Shown here: positions 36,719 to 48,706 of the stretch, piece after piece
Position numbering within the stretch: position 1 is the stretch's first letter
Layout: each line of letters begins with the position of its first letter
DNA from: Lepiota brunneoincarnata
Taxonomy: Eukaryota; Basidiomycota; Agaricomycetes; Agaricales; Agaricaceae
NCBI GenBank assembly: GCA_023014365.1
Contig: JAEBUN010000016.1
Span: forward strand, 979,340-1,043,339
Length of the DNA: 64,000 nucleotides
Direction of reading: 5' to 3'
Notes under the pieces: model-generated
What the model saw: the letters and a program-made list of their open reading frames with translations, nothing else
What the model was told of the DNA's origin: nothing
Database searches by the model: none
Program-made: the position numbers and the translations under genes

Positions 36719-39407
36719 CTGGCGGCCTCTCGCACAGCCGGCCCACTGACTTTCATTTTTATGGTTTTTATTTTCCTACCATCATTATGTATGATTAATG
36801 GAACAAGACTTTTGCCCATATCTCGCACGACATTTTATTAACTACTGTTTCCGAATTTTACACCATTCTAGAGGATTTGTCAACCGTTGACCGCCTTCAG
36901 CTTTCTCGCTCGTCATCAACGGCTGCAGGGGGCATAGCGCAGGATTTCGTCGTTAACCCATTCTTTGACAAGATTAAGAAAGAGAAATGGGTCATTCTTG
37001 AAGCTTGAAGACTGGAGTCATCCTCCTATCAAGGAGTGTGATCGATATATGGAACTTATAGCGAGTTTCTTCCGTTGTAATTAGCCACTCCAACTCATTG
37101 AACTCGATTACCCATTTTGAAGGCAGAGGCCTGAAACACCTCACTGTCCATTTCCCCACTTTTGCGCGTGCGCTTTCGGCTCGATCTAAAGATGGACTCT
37201 AGGAACGAAACGTGTTGAAAGGAGAATGCCTCTCCTAGCTTCAACGAAAATGCGAGCGTGGTCGAATACACCGACCGCTGGGCTTCTAAACCGATGGTGA
37301 GTGACCGAGGAGTCGAAACGGTCAGGTAACGAGTGGAGGAGTAAGAGTTTTTAGAGGATAGATTTGGTACAGATAAAAATTGTTGATAAAATGTGAATAA
37401 ATCGGAGTGTGTTTTCAGACAGTTCAAGACGAATGAGATGAGCTGTTAATTTGCTGGAGTACTACTACCAGATGTACATGCTTTATATACGATGAAAGAA
37501 ATAGATTTTTGACGGTTATTTTGAGAGAGACAGATGAGAAGAAAAAAATAATTAGTCCAGACTAAGTCCTAGAATGAGGGATTACTACAAACCGAGACAA
37601 AAAGAACATGAAACAGGAGCTGAATAAATGAGAAACACAATTACAAGACTTGGTAGCAGAGAGGAAAAAGAGAGAAAGGCGAGAGTGGTATAGACTGGGG
37701 TATGACAAGCTGACAAGATAAAATATAAATATTTAACCCACGGTTCAGCATGCTATACATTAGAACTACATTATAATAACCAAGGAGGCGAAACAGGAAT
37801 GGAAAAGAGTCGTAAATTTCGAAATAGGAAGGGTAAAAGATAATTCGATGGGCGCTCCGAGCGTCGTTACTGATCCGGGTTGATGGTAACTGCGAGATTC
37901 TGAGAGGTTGCCGTTTTCACAAGCAGCCGATCGGCAATCTCTACAGTATACTACCTCGATCTGCCAGCTGCAGTCCTTTTACTTGGTGAATTACCTTCAA
38001 TATGTGCCGTATGCTGAGGCTCGAGGCCCCCACGGTCAACACTGTTGCCTTTCACCTTAAGGCTCTCCTATTCAGTATCTTGCTTCACGCTTGAAGTATC
38101 AACATACGTAGCAACACAAGTTGCTTTCTGCGAGTTTGATCGAGGCTTTAAGACCCCCACGGTTGGTCGACATCGGCTCGAGCCACAGTTTCCCGTCTAC
38201 TAAGTAATTGACAGTGAAGTTGCAATATGGCACTTGAAAAAAATTGATGATGGACATCAAAGTCCCACGGATCTCTTGAGATCGATCATTCTGTATCCAG
38301 GATTGTAGTTAAAGGGACTGATATTAGACGCGCGGACCCACCCTAGGAGCGGTCGTCCGGCTTTTGGGCTTCATAGTTGGCCCAAATCCTGTCATGGGAC
38401 CAGCCAGCGTCAAAGTGCTGTATTCTCATATCAGAGGGGGCCCTCTTCAAGCCCCGTAAACAGAGACATCACCCCGCAGCACGGACTTGACTCCTAATTA
38501 ATCGCTAAATTCTATTGGCTTATTCCGAGAGAGACGTACCCTACTGTTCCCAACATGCAATCACCACACTTGGGCTGAAACAGGATGCTAGGACGATCAT
38601 AGTGGGATCAAATGGATCCTAGCCGTTGGGAGACTGACATATGCTGATCTTATCAAAGCTGGCAGCGCGGCGGCGTTTATGGGCGGTGCTTGACGAGGTT
38701 CACTGGGCCCTCGCCCTGCCAACTTTATATGGGACACTTGACTTTGGATTGTGAGTTGTTTGGAAAGAAAAACTGTCGCGGCGTCTGGCTAGGTGTTCCT
38801 TTTGCCTGTATGACTGGACAAGCTCACAGGACTCCACCTCATCCATGGCAGCAAAGCAGTGTGCTGTGGCCTGTCAACTATTTGTTCGCCTGATTGAACA
38901 AGTCAAAGATGAGGGTGAACCAATCCCGGAAGTAATAGTCTTTTAGGGCGATAAGCTGAACACGTAATCAGAATATTTGGCATCCGCGCCGAGTGTAGGG
39001 CCGCCCTAACCTCATATCAAATGTTATTTTGTTTAGGTGAAAGTCCATTTTTGACATGATTTCCAAGTTGTGGTTTTGTGGCAAATGCCACAAGTGATAA
39101 GAATATAATTATCATTGCTCGCTTCCCTTCTTTTCGGCAGCTCGGACTCAGGCAGCCCCGCTTATTAAAATATGCTCAGGCACCCCCAGCGCGCCATTAG
39201 GCTTCATTAGGCTCCTTGCCGATATATCCCGCAAGCATTTTGATTTCCGACTCGCTTTAGCCGTTCATTTGACATGTTCATTTACGAGATGCCGGGTTGA
39301 AACCTACACAGCGCTCCTAACACCTCGTAACACTTGTCAATGCTATATATTACAATAATTCCCAGAACCCACCTCTGGCCAGTCTGTCAGTAAGCTAGCA
39401 AAGCCAG
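36719..39407. other. Intergenic region of about 2.7 kb
   Basis: AT-rich around 37480-37850. A minus-strand frame at 37095-37427 has no known features. The last 350 bases are homologous to the sequence upstream of array copy 3 and probably hold the promoter of copy 2. Confidence 0.5.
39343..39350 (+). promoter_or_regulatory. TATA-like box of array copy 2
   Basis: CTATATAT in GTCAATGCTATATATTAC, about 58-65 bases before the ATG at 39408. The same GTCAATGCTATATAT string precedes copy 3 at 45711-45725, inside a shared upstream segment of about 350 bases. Confidence 0.5.
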
Positions 39408-40846
39408 ATGATTCTCCAAAGGCAGGCAAGGTCCAATTCCTCAAATCTTCAAGTGTCTCCGGAAGTTGCATATGAATTCCTGTCGTCCCTGAGCGCAGGA
39501 CTAGCGGTGAGCACCTACCCAGATACCACACGCGTACGGCGCAGACTGAGTCGGGATTCGTATAGACTGAAATGCTTCTTTTTGGTACGTCAGTCGCTTA
39601 CCGTAGGAATCCTCACTGAGTGTTCACCCAGGTGTACATTTGGTTCTCTTCCCCATTTGTGCTTACATTATCCTCCAGCAACGAGCTGCGCGACTATACT
39701 TGATCCTGGCCGCCGTCACTGTTATGTTCGCTCTTTCGACTGCGGATATCGCAATTAGCTTGCGTTTGGTGTTGACGGATGTCCCCGCCCTGCTTTCTGG
39801 GAAGATTACTGCTACTAAGGTGGCCAGACGACTGTACCCTAAAAACCCAATTTTTGTGACAAACAAGTATGTCCTGTCCCGCTAACCGAATACAATTCTC
39901 AAGAAGGAGTTCAATAGTTTGATCGCAGATTTACTTTTGGTGACATGATTCGTCAGTATTCTTAACTTCATTCTCGTGCTCATCGCCCCTCCAAGATATA
40001 TCGCTGTTACACGGTTTGGGGGAAACGGCTGATCATCATTGTGATTTCAGTAACACTTCTGGTGGCTGACACTGGTGAGCCTTATGCGTAGTTCTGGAGA
40101 TAATGCGTGTACTTATGAGTCGCCCAAAGTCTGGGGATGGATAGGGACCGGACTCCCCTTCCCCGATGTCAAACCACAGTTCACTTCCGTATATCTGTGG
40201 TCCGTATTCGCCATGAACATTATCATGACAAGTTTGACAGGTGAGGTTGTCATTCGTGCCCCGTTATTATCAACACCAACCAGGCGGAAAGCTGGGAGAA
40301 TCTATTGGATTAGCCGAAAGACAAAAGAATTCATCACCAAGGGACATTTACGCACTTATAATATTTCGATCGCTATTCTGTGCGTTCGTAACTGGTTCCT
40401 ACCCTAATTATTGATGCTCATTCTCTTCACTCTATGCAGGGTTGAATCTGGGCTACTTTATTCAATTGTTATTTTTATAACGCTTCTCGCTTCGGCGCCT
40501 ACTTTCACGGTAAGCATTAAAGATGCTCGGCTGTTGCAAGACATTCAATAGCTCTTCTGGACAAGTTGACTATGACTGTCATGATGTTCCGAATTGTGGT
40601 ATGTACCCGGTTGCTTCGTCTGTCTGTACATACAACCGGAAAGCTGACACTGACTAGGCCATCGTACCCACATTGATGGTAGTCCAAGTAGGCCTCAGAC
40701 GAAGCTTTCATCCGAACGACATGGAGACTGGTTTACCAAGCCACCTCGATGGATCGATCATCCAGGATATCGGTGGTGCAACAGCGGGACAGGTTGAAGT
40801 TGGTGATCGTGATAGACCAAGGGATCCAGACTCAACACATACATAA
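39408..40846 (+). CDS. Seven-helix membrane protein, array copy 2
   Basis: Ten exons with the family structure: 39408-39506, 39566-39584, 39632-39866, 39918-39939, 39996-40074, 40130-40240, 40292-40379, 40440-40509, 40566-40598, 40658-40846. They total 945 bases, 314 residues. The first eight introns fall at identical codon positions to copy 1, and the 19- and 22-base exons are kept. Conserved landmarks are EMLLFGVHLVLFPICAYI, FALSTADIAISLRL, YPKNPIFVTNN, YRCYTVWGKR, SVFAMNIIMTSLTGR and AIVPTLMVVQVGL. The polar tail is about 22 residues shorter than in copy 1. Function unknown; plasma-membrane location inferred. Confidence 0.82.
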
Positions 40847-43082
40847 GTGGGTGATCATTCGGCACCATTTTAGCTGTGGCGCACTGGAAGAGCAGCGAGG
40901 CGCTGAATTGTGCATGAGGGCATGTATACGGTTCAGCTTTCCCGTTATGCGCTCCGGCTCTGGCTGCAATATAGACAACAGCAGAAGTTCGATTTTCTGT
41001 AGTTCACTTGATCGAGGCTTTGGAGAATCCCACGACATTTGACGCGGTCACTTTGAACCTCAGTCCTTCGTCCACTGTAAGGAATCAATAGTGCGATTGC
41101 GAATCACCTCAGGCTCCGAGTTGGGGATTTGACGTTCACAGCATTGTTAAATGACGCCAGATTGGTCTGACCGTAATCCGTCCAGCGCTTTGGCTATACA
41201 ACTGAAGAGTAGCCGTCTTGACATTACGGGAGTGGTCCTGGATTTTCTAGGAGCTTGGCTCTTAACCTGACAATCTTTCCTCACTATCCGAACCGGAGGT
41301 TTTATACAACATCAAGACGGAGTAATACCCACATTGCGTATCGCATCCTTGGGTTCCTGCTGCATAGGCCTGGATAAGTCTGCCACCGCTCGGAACCCAG
41401 TCTGTGATAGAGCGGGCTGCTGCATACTATCAACCAACGAAGAACTAAACCCCGCACGCGCGACGCTACTGGGCTGGGGGCTGTCTGACTCCCGAGGTGC
41501 TCCACAATGAGCAGCGGTCTGGACGACGTTTCTTTCGAAGAAATAACGAGTTCTATTTTCAAGATGAAGACCATAGAAGAAACCGACACGAATATCCTTA
41601 AACAGGATCCTCAGATAATGGGCCAGGGCTCAGGCGTGGTTCCAGATGATTGCCGCGGGCTCTGACTAATAGCTGTACCTTATATGGCAGTTGACAAATC
41701 TAGACAATCCATAGGGGGTGGTTGTGGCCTGGGCTGATAACGAACTGAACCAGAAAACTCACAAGGAGAGTGAAATGCCCATTCTAAGGTGGAGGGGGGG
41801 TGAGCAGATACACAACATGGTCGGATGGGGGGGACAAAGAAAGGAAGTAGATGCTGAGTCAGTGGTCCGTCGGGTAGCTTCTGATAACATTCACGGAGGA
41901 CCTCAGTTTTATCATATTTATATACTGTTTCTCCTTGCCGGGCATGGCATATCACCCGTGGCGCTGCTTGGACGGAGGGTGGTATCACTCCCATTACAAA
42001 TAGCTCCCCGGCCACGGCATGCTGCCTGGTAGATGGACTTGGAATGTTTAGCATATCCTCTTGACACACAGTGAGCCGGAAGAACCGAAAGAGAATGGGC
42101 TTGCAACTTAGCTTTAATCTGCAATGATTTTGAAACACTACTTCCAGTGTGCATGCTGCGGGAGCGTGTCGCCTGAGAATGAGTCTGAGAATGAGACAGA
42201 GGGAGTGCTGTTGACCTGGGGACGTCCAATCGTCACGGTGGCAATGAATTCAGTTGGATTGTCTGCGTGACTGTGGGATTTGTGCGCCGAGTGTTATTGT
42301 CCATGCGAACAATCGGCTAACTTGACTACAGAGTTATCACTGTCCCGGCATTCCATAATTGGCTATTGACCAACGATCCGCTGAACAGAGGGCAGGTGGT
42401 AGGTGTGTGGCATATGGTTGGATCCTCAGCTTATGCATCCAATGACCACAGTAAATTGAGGAAGAGATATGGATATGGACAAAGGGGGAAGGTGGTTAAA
42501 GTGCCGGCGGGGGGTATAATTCGGCAGAGCGCGGGGGGCTTTCCCTATATACGTCTGTCCGAAGCATCGCCCCTCTGCAGATGAAAAAAATGCGGATTGC
42601 TGTCGGATGATTTTGACTTGCCTGGGCGGTTCCATGTGTGCTTTCCCCAGCGAAACATGCGGATTGCGGTCGGGTGGTGTTTTATTTGCCTGCGCGGTTC
42701 AATGTGTGCTTTCCCCGGCCATGTGGTTAAACGTCTTCACCTCAACTGGGCTTGAAACACCGAAGTTGCTTCCGAAACGCAGCGTTCCCACGGTAATTAA
42801 ATCACGTGATCCAAGGTAAAAGAGCTTTGGGGCTCACCTCGATCACTATTAAAGTCCTGGGATGCACTCTCACCTATTATCCTGTTCCTTTGAGAATCCT
42901 TACTACATCCTTGGGCCCGTCTATTGTCGCTTGCCTTAGAGCTTTCATTATAACCCAGGAAACCCTGATCTCACTGCTATCTTTTGTTTCTACGCAACGC
43001 AATGGGGTGTCCGGTTTCTGTTGTGAGTCAAGGATAGTTGATTCACCTACAATGACACCATCCTAAAATTTCCCAACCGTAG
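40847..43082. other. Intergenic region with a short tandem repeat
   Basis: No gene was supported. The minus frame at 41680-42138 (152 codons) lacks family features. A two-unit tandem repeat is listed at 42590-42720. Confidence 0.45.
42590..42720. repeat. Imperfect tandem duplication, 67-bp period, two units
   Basis: 42590-42656 and 42657-42720 both read ATGCGGATTGC, then GTCGG, TTTGCCTG or CTTGCCTG, CGGTTC, ATGTGTGCTTTCCCC. The copies differ at several positions. No function is evident. Confidence 0.8.
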
Positions 43083-43241
43083 CCCATTGCCGATGCTAGG
43101 AGCCCGGGGAACGAGGAACGCTGTACCCGGTTGCCAGAGCACCCAAATGACAAGACGAGTGGAGAAGCTGGGGTTCAAACGCACCGGTCGAAACTGCCTT
43201 TCATTAGGCAGTTGTTCCACTTATTCCAAGCTAAGAAGCAT

Positions 43242-44754
43242 ATGACGTTGGCTCGCCAGCGTCGACTTCAGTTATTGATCTCGAGTGCTGCAGCAGATCC
43301 TACGCAGCGAGCTCTGATATGCAGCCTCACGGGCGACGATGCTCAACATATGGTTGATTACCTGGACCTGGTAAGTTGGACCTTCTGCGACGCTGCCAGA
43401 CTACTGACATGCTGAGGATATCAAGATTCTTAATGGAGTAGGACCCTTCACAACCGAGTGGAGGTGCGCATTGTCCTTGCTTGGAAAGCTCGCAAAGTCG
43501 TCTCGACTCTACCCACGGTGCTATATATTCGACGGCGTTAAACTTGATACCCAAATTGTTGATGGAGGGGGATTTTCTGACATATGCAGAGGCACCTATA
43601 ACCGCCAATCGATATGCCTCAAGATCCTACGTGTGTTAAGACGACAGGATATCGATCTGATCCTAACCGTGAGTGCTATCATAAGATTTTGCTGACATGG
43701 TACCACGTTTACTGACTGACAAACATACGAATATTCAGACACATTTGAAGGAACTCGTATTATGGGCCCACCTCTCCCATCCGAACATGCTTCCTTTCTA
43801 CGGAGTCTATCTTCTTGATAAACGGATTTGCCTGGTCTCGCCATGGATACAGAACGGAAACCTTTGTGAGTACTTGGAGGACCAGCCAAGATCCCCCCGC
43901 ATACCCCTGGTGAGTAATCTGTTCGCTGTTGCCAGCCGACGGGAGATTCATTTACCCCTAGCTGCTCGATGTCATCAGCGGCTTGGAATATCTCCACCAG
44001 TCCGGCGTCGTCCACGGAGACATTAAAGCGGTTTGTTCGCTCTTGTCTTTAAACGGTTGGACTCTAAGCCACAACAGGAAAACGTCCTCGTCTCGGACGA
44101 CGGGCGAGCATTAATCGCCGATTTCGGTTTATCGTTTATAACTAGCACTTCCATTGGTTCTATGACTCTACCGTCTAATGGAACACCGTACTGGAAGGCA
44201 CCCGAACTGCTTACGGGTACAGCCCTTATGCCCCCAACCCAGCAAAGCGATATCTGGTCGTTCGGTTGCCTATGCTACGAAGTACGTTCCATAATTCCCG
44301 CTGACTGTTTCCCTTACCTGATACAAACAAGGTCCTGGCCAGGAAACCCCCGTTTTACCAACACGATGAAACTGGGTGGCTCTGGGCCCTCCTGAATCGC
44401 AACGAGGTTCCACTTGGTCCGTTGCCAGGATATGGTGGAGAGGTGGTTGACGCGAGGATGTGGGCCATAATGAAGAGATGCTGGGATTATGCACCTCAAA
44501 ATCGACCGACTTGCGAAACGATCCGAGAGTTGATCACAGATCTACGGGTTGACGACGACCGTTCCCCAGCTTCGACACGACCTTGGGACGCCGGAGCCTT
44601 TCAGAAAACAATGAAAGCCAGGCCAAGAGTCAAGATTGAATATGAACACATAGAGGCGCTTCTGCATCGGGTGAGTCATGACTGGGACAGGGGTTGTAGC
44701 TGTCACACATGAAGCTTATTTTCGCAATAGATTCGAAGGGAGACTGATGTATAG
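43242..44754 (+). CDS. Protein kinase, TKL-like, Agaricomycete-type
   Basis: Exons 43242-43370, 43417-43668, 43739-43909, 43962-44030, 44078-44281, 44332-44670, 44731-44754 give 395 residues. The frame is open upstream to 43083 without an ATG, so a 5' exon may be missing. The kinase domain starts near residue 80: glycine loop DGGGFSDICRG, lysine in ICLKILR, HLSHPNMLPFYGVYL, catalytic loop VHGDIKAENVLV, then ADFGLS. GTPYWKAPELL, QSDIWSFGCLCYEVL and the C-lobe RCWDYAPQNRPTCETI follow. All catalytic residues are present, but Gly replaces Arg in the usual HRD. This HGD form is frequent in expanded mushroom kinase families. Substrates are unknown. It lies between copies 2 and 3 of the seven-helix array, on the same strand. 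Confidence 0.82.
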
Positions 44755-45772
44755 AGATTTCAACATTGATGGTCATCGTGTTTATCCAACCAGTCGGGTC
44801 CTAGAACTCGTAGCTTTGCCGCATAAACGCGATCTTACCTGTCATTGATACTACAAACTACCTATGTCATCATCAGTCCATCTATTAGGAGATCCAGACA
44901 ACAGAATCGGCTTGTGAATAGAAATATTACTCCGCGATCCCCTTGTGTGAGGCACTGGGGAATGAGCTTAATAGGCTACAATGTTCAGATCTGACTCTGG
45001 TTGTGTGAGGACACTCTGATACATAAACAAGTGTGCGTCATTCCCACCCGTTTTCTCTACCACTTCCGAGGATTTCTGTCCCCGGCCCCCCCCGGTACGG
45101 GTTGGTCCGTTGAAAAGTTTCAAGTAGACATGATCGAGAAGGCTGCGTCGACGCGCGGTCTCTGCGCTTGTAAGTGGTCGCACTGGCTACGTTGTTCCTC
45201 TGACAAAACAAGGCCATAGGATGCCGCTTCGTCGGCAAGTACGCACATGGGCGCCATCAGCTATGGCCAACACATTGATCCAGTGTCATTGGCGTATCAA
45301 AGCGCCATAGGATGTATGAGGGCAAGGGTAAGCCATTTCGGAGGTAACTCGGCATCTAACTTAAAGGACGATTGAACACATAGCCAGGATTATACATGGC
45401 ACCAGTCCCACATCAAGCGTTATTTCGTTCACGGATGAAAAGAACGACCACTCTTTACTGCGATTCCAAGGCGTGGCTTTGTGGCAATGTCACAAGTAAT
45501 GAGCAAATTGTCGTTGTTCGCTTCCCTTCTGTTCGGATCTCTGAAAGGGCAGCTCTCCTTATTAAGTCCCGGCAACTCCCAGCACGTTTTTCTTTTGCCT
45601 CGCAAAATGATGCTCACTGACATATCTCGCATGCCTTTGATCCCCCTTGACAAGCCCAGGTACGACATGCCAGCCAGCTTGAAGCTTACGCCACACGCCG
45701 GAACGCTGGTGTCAATGCTATATATCACCAAAACCACATTCGGCCAAATCACTGATGTTGCAGGAAAGTCGA
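44755..45772. other. Intergenic region; promoter of array copy 3
   Basis: From about 45455 on, the sequence is homologous to 39060-39407 (GTGGCTTTGTGGCAA...CACAAGT, CGCTTCCCTTCT, CTTATTAA, GTCAATGCTATATAT). Upstream of that, nothing recognisable. Confidence 0.6.
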
Positions 45773-47284
45773 ATGCTTCTTGGAAGGGAGGCGGGGGCCA
45801 ATTCTGCAGACCCGCAAGCGATTTTGGAGATCTTTGAGTTCTTGTCGTCCCTGAGCGCAGGCTTAGTGGTAAGCACCTTACTCAAATCCTTCACAGACGA
45901 GGCCCTGACTGAGCCGGGATTTTTGTATAGACCGAAATGCTTCTTTTTGGTGCGCCAATCCCACTACTGGAGGTGTCTCAACTGAGCGTTCTCCAGGCAT
46001 ACACCTAGTTCTATTTCCGATTTGCGTTTACATTATCCTGCAGAAAAGAGCGACACGACAATATGTGATCCTGGCCGCCGTGACTATCATGTTTGCTCTT
46101 TCGACTGCGGACGTGGCGATCACTTTGCGTTGGGCGACGAAGGACGTCCCTGCCGTGCTTCTTGGAAGAATTACTGGTGATAGCACTGGGCAGACGAGTG
46201 TACCCTAAGAACCCAATTTTTGTGACAAACAAGTAAGCCTTGCCCTACTTGATTGCGTCCGATTCTTACTACAGAGGCGCTCGATAGCTTGATTGCGGAT
46301 TTTCTTTTGGTGACTTGCTTCGCCAGTCCTCTGAACTTTAATTCCGTGCTCACCACTCCCTCAAGATATATCGGTGTTACATGGTGTGGGGGAAAAGACT
46401 GGTTATCATCGTGGTCTCAACAGTACTCCTGATAATTGATACCAGTGAGTGCCCTATCCGGTTCTTGCCAATAATGCGCTCACACGTTATTCAAAGTCTG
46501 GGGCTGGATTGGGGCTGGACTCCCTCTCCCGATAACCAACCCGCAATTCACTTCAGCATACTTGTGGTCCGTATTCGCCATGAACATCGTCATGACAGTT
46601 CTGACGGGTGAGCTCGTCCTCCTCACTCGTTTCTATCAAACAAACCATGCCAAAAGCCGGGCGAATCTGGTGGATTAGGCGAAAAACAAAGGATTTCATA
46701 GCCCAGGGACATTTACGCACATACAACCTTGCCATCATTATTCTGTGTGTTGTCACTGCCTGCACTCACTCCGGCTATTGATGCTCACTCCATTATGACA
46801 CAGGGTCGAATCCGGGCTTCTGTATTCGATTGTCATATTGGTGGCTCTGTTCTCTTCATCAATCACTTTTACGGTAAGGATCATAGTGATACCGACTCAT
46901 AATGGGATGCTCAATCCTTTTTTTCGGACAAGGCAACAATGATTTTCATGTTAATGCGAACCGTGGTACGTACCAAGCACTTCCCCCTCATCTGTATGAC
47001 TATGGGCTGACGTCGACTAGGCGATTGTACCTACTCTGATGGTAGTCCAGGCAGGACTCGGACTGAACCTTCATCCAAGCGACATGGACACTGTTACCCC
47101 GAGCCGACCTGATGTTGAAACAATCGTCTTGGATATCACCCGCACCGCAGTAGAGCAGGCCAGCGCAGATGATCACGATCGACCAAGGGATCAAATTGCA
47201 ACCCTTCAGATCCAGCCTCAGCCTCAACCTCAGTACGAGCCCCTGGTGATGGCCGGGACAAAGCATGGACCAAAAGAGGGATAA
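45773..47284 (+). pseudogene. Seven-helix membrane protein, array copy 3, frameshifted
   Basis: Ten exons: 45773-45868, 45931-45949, 45997-46232, 46288-46309, 46366-46444, 46497-46607, 46657-46744, 46804-46873, 46933-46965, 47021-47284. All junctions match the other copies. Exon 3 is 236 bases where copies 1, 2 and 4 have 235. The extra base lies near 46175-46191, between the second helix and RVYPKNPIFVTNN, and leads at once to a TAA (TACCCTAAG read as CCC TAA). The rest is open to a normal stop. The frame is lost before five of the seven helices, so the product would be truncated. The lesion is recent, or a base-call error. Confidence 0.78.
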
Positions 47285-48706
47285 AGTTAGATGGGCTGAG
47301 GAAGCAAAAAGTGGTTTATGATTCCTCAGTGGTATTTAAAATAATGGTATCTGCCACAAGTTCTGTGTTGCCATGTAATTGTAAATTTAGAATTTAGCCT
47401 GCATGAAAATTATGCCACAAAGTATATTCCACCCCCAGTTAGCTTTGCCTCCCAATCTGTCTTTGCACTCTGAGGGGTCCAGATAAAATAAGATATGAAT
47501 TATTGCAATTGATGTAAAATGATAGAACTCGATACTGCGTAGGCTGGGAGAGGGCATTGACCCTGGGTAGTGAGGCCGAGGAGGACGAGCGGAAGGGTCA
47601 CCACCCGTATCGAGTCCAGCAGTGGGAGAGTGAGGGAGATGAAACATAATAAAGGGTACGTGTGGGTGTGTTTTGGGAAGGATGTTAGATATTGCGTGGT
47701 ATACACGCGAAATTGAAGGCTGACGAGCGAGGGAGGAGATTTTGGGTGCTGCGGGTGAACGTGACGCTGTCACGTGTCTGTTGGAATCAGCTCGAGAAGG
47801 TGGACAATGACGAGGGCGTGTATTCATGAGAGACAACGACGGGGGGGCAACAAGGGGGTAAGGAGGGTGGTAAACGCACAAGATATCTACTGGTAAACTA
47901 TGCATGTATATAGACTACCTACAACATGGCCTCCATGAGGCAGTCAGGGGCACCGGTGATTGGCATTCCGCCAGTTTGTATAAGGAAGGTCACACAGCCA
48001 CAGTAAACTTTACACCAAAAGGGACATAACAGAACATGTTAGGTGTGCTGTTACCGGACTGTATATATGTACGGTAGAGGGACTGTAGTAAGCCCAGGCT
48101 TACAGTTTTCCGGAATCGCTAATTCCAACAGTTCAACTCCTCCAGTTTTTGCAAGGGATCTTGGGAGGGTCTTGGCAAATAGATGCTGTGAATATGTGTA
48201 TCAGTCTCTGGGACCATGTATAGAGGTGACTTACCATTTGCTCCCTTTGACCAGTTGTAAGCCCGCGGACCTGGCTTATACCAGGATTCGCACTTCTTCG
48301 ACGTGACATCTATTAGAATCTGCTACCTCGTGTACATAGTAGTTAGGAGTGGTTGAGTTCCTTAGTCCCCCCCCCGAATAGCCGTTGGTCCTGCCCACTT
48401 GTGTTCCCGCAAGGTACCCTCGTACCTAGAGAAGGATGCCCCCAAGTGGCATCCTTTCACCGGTCATGATTTGATGTGACGCGCAGAAGTAGGCAGATCA
48501 ACCATGAGGCAGCAGACCAAGGCTAGGATTCCATACCGTAATGGGCGATTTATATCCGGGCTACTAATTAAGTGCGGCCCTGGGGACACAGACAATGTTC
48601 GGAGGCTGTGCTGTCAGTGTCCCTCCCGCAGCTTGTTCGGATGCTTTTATTCGTCTTTCTCCTCAGAACCATATCCGTCGATTGGACGATACACTAGGAA
48701 ACTCGG
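47285..48706. other. Intergenic region
   Basis: A long minus-strand frame (47387-47905, 172 codons) is Pro/Ser/His rich and lies just downstream of copy 3. It resembles no family, and I treat it as chance. No promoter homology to copies 2 and 3 is obvious before copy 4. Confidence 0.45.

Noticed and set aside
43083..43241. Upstream extension of the kinase open frame
   Set aside because: The frame is open but has no ATG, and I found no upstream exon that joins in phase, so the annotated start is the first in-frame ATG.
47387..47905. 172-codon minus-strand frame downstream of array copy 3
   Set aside because: Low-complexity Pro/Ser/His composition, no introns, no family features and no promoter signal; likely chance.
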